In this document: one piece after another, positions 21,752 through 22,097 of the stretch
How the letters are laid out: the number at the start of each line of letters is the position of its first letter
Position numbering within the stretch: the first letter of the stretch is position 1
From: Actinomycetes bacterium
Lineage (GTDB): Bacteria > Actinomycetota > Acidimicrobiia > Acidimicrobiales > Microtrichaceae
Reading direction: 5' to 3'
NCBI GenBank assembly: GCA_023437745.1
Contig: JAEZFI010000229.1
Location: forward strand, 1 to 22,097
Length of the DNA: 22,097 nt
Position numbers and translations under genes: made by a program
The notes under the pieces: generated by a model
What the model saw: the letters and a program-made list of their open reading frames with translations, nothing else
What the model was told of the DNA's origin: nothing
Databases searched by the model: none

Positions 21752-22075
21752 ATGGACTGCCCGGTGTGCGACGTCGACCTCGTGATCTCGAGCCGGGAGG
21801 GCATCGATATCGACCACTGCCCCCAGTGCCGAGGTGTGTGGTTGGACCGCGGCGAGCTCGACAAGATCATCGAGCGCGCGGCGCCGTCGGTCATGCGGGG
21901 GAACGGCGGCGGTGATGTGTACGCCGCGGCCCCGCCCCCGCAACCGGCGCCGCAGCCGCGCTACGGGGAGCCTCGTCGCGACGAGCGGTACGACGATCGC
22001 CGCGGGTACGACCCTCGCTCCGACAAGCGCAAGAAGAAGCGGTCCTTCCTCGAGGACATCTTCGACTTCGACTGA
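21752..22075 (+). CDS. TFIIB-type zinc-ribbon protein
   Basis: This is a 107-aa protein. Residues 1-42 form a zinc ribbon: Cys3-x-x-Cys6 and Cys23-x-x-Cys26, followed by RGVWLDRGELDKII, the signature of the zf-TFIIB family of small bacterial proteins. The rest is low-complexity: a Pro/Gln stretch (about 55-68), an Arg/Asp/Tyr-rich section (about 69-90) and a basic then acidic end (KRKKKRSFLEDIFDFD). This tail is probably disordered and could bind nucleic acid or a partner. The function of bacterial members is unknown. The short distance from the TACCGT hexamer suggests leaderless expression. It is a single gene and no partner is evident. The window ends 22 bases after its stop. Confidence 0.85.
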   Translation: MDCPVCDVDLVISSREGIDIDHCPQCRGVWLDRGELDKIIERAAPSVMRGNGGGDVYAAAPPPQPAPQPRYGEPRRDERYDDRRGYDPRSDKRKKKRSFLEDIFDFD

Positions 22076-22097
22076 CGGTCCTCGTTCAGCTCACCTC

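Overview
The window is very GC-rich (about 70%), densely packed and strongly biased to G/C third positions. It carries two LLM-class F420-type oxidoreductases, a mycothiol-linked DsbA-fold protein of the Rv2466c family, a DUF1023 hydrolase and an MmpL transporter. Together these point to an actinomycete, most likely an Acidimicrobiia relative (Iamia/Ilumatobacter type). That placement is inference from gene content. No rRNA, tRNA, CRISPR array, insertion sequence or phage gene is visible.

Layout. (1) 59-4033, plus: acyl-CoA synthetase, F420-type oxidoreductase, TetR regulator and nitroreductase, ended by a hairpin shared with the convergent genes. (2) 4094-8116, minus: MmpL transporter, then a crotonase and a 2,4-dienoyl-CoA-reductase-like SDR that look like a pair for unsaturated acyl-CoA. 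A TetR gene (8174-8857) diverges from mmpL across a 30-bp interrupted palindrome. (3) 8911-12617, plus: a degenerate receiver/glutaredoxin-like/thioredoxin-reductase-like fusion, the DsbA-fold protein behind a 28-bp palindrome, and a DUF1023 hydrolase behind a 34-bp perfect inverted repeat. (4) 12628-15341: two paralogous membrane glycosyltransferases facing each other and overlapping tail to tail by 238 bp. (5) 15393-17218, minus: a lipoprotein with a poly-Thr linker and a DUF2332 protein. (6) 17332-22075: a second F420-type oxidoreductase, a convergent cNMP-binding protein, an EthD + SDR pair, a DUF5658-like membrane protein, an amidohydrolase and a zinc-ribbon protein.

The most interesting signal is regulatory. 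A 19-bp palindrome (consensus ATCTGACGGNCCGTCAGAT) occurs exactly three times: over the start codon of the acyl-CoA synthetase (49-67), before the second F420-type oxidoreductase (17296-17316) and before the amidohydrolase (20423-20441). The first operon carries its own TetR gene (2584-3285), so the simplest reading is an autoregulated TetR that ties these dispersed catabolic genes into one local regulon, probably induced by an acyl-CoA intermediate. The substrate cannot be read from the sequence.

A second general pattern is a TAnnnT hexamer placed 6-8 nt before the ATG/GTG of nine genes, usually with no Shine-Dalgarno sequence. This fits widespread leaderless transcription and was used to choose several start codons.
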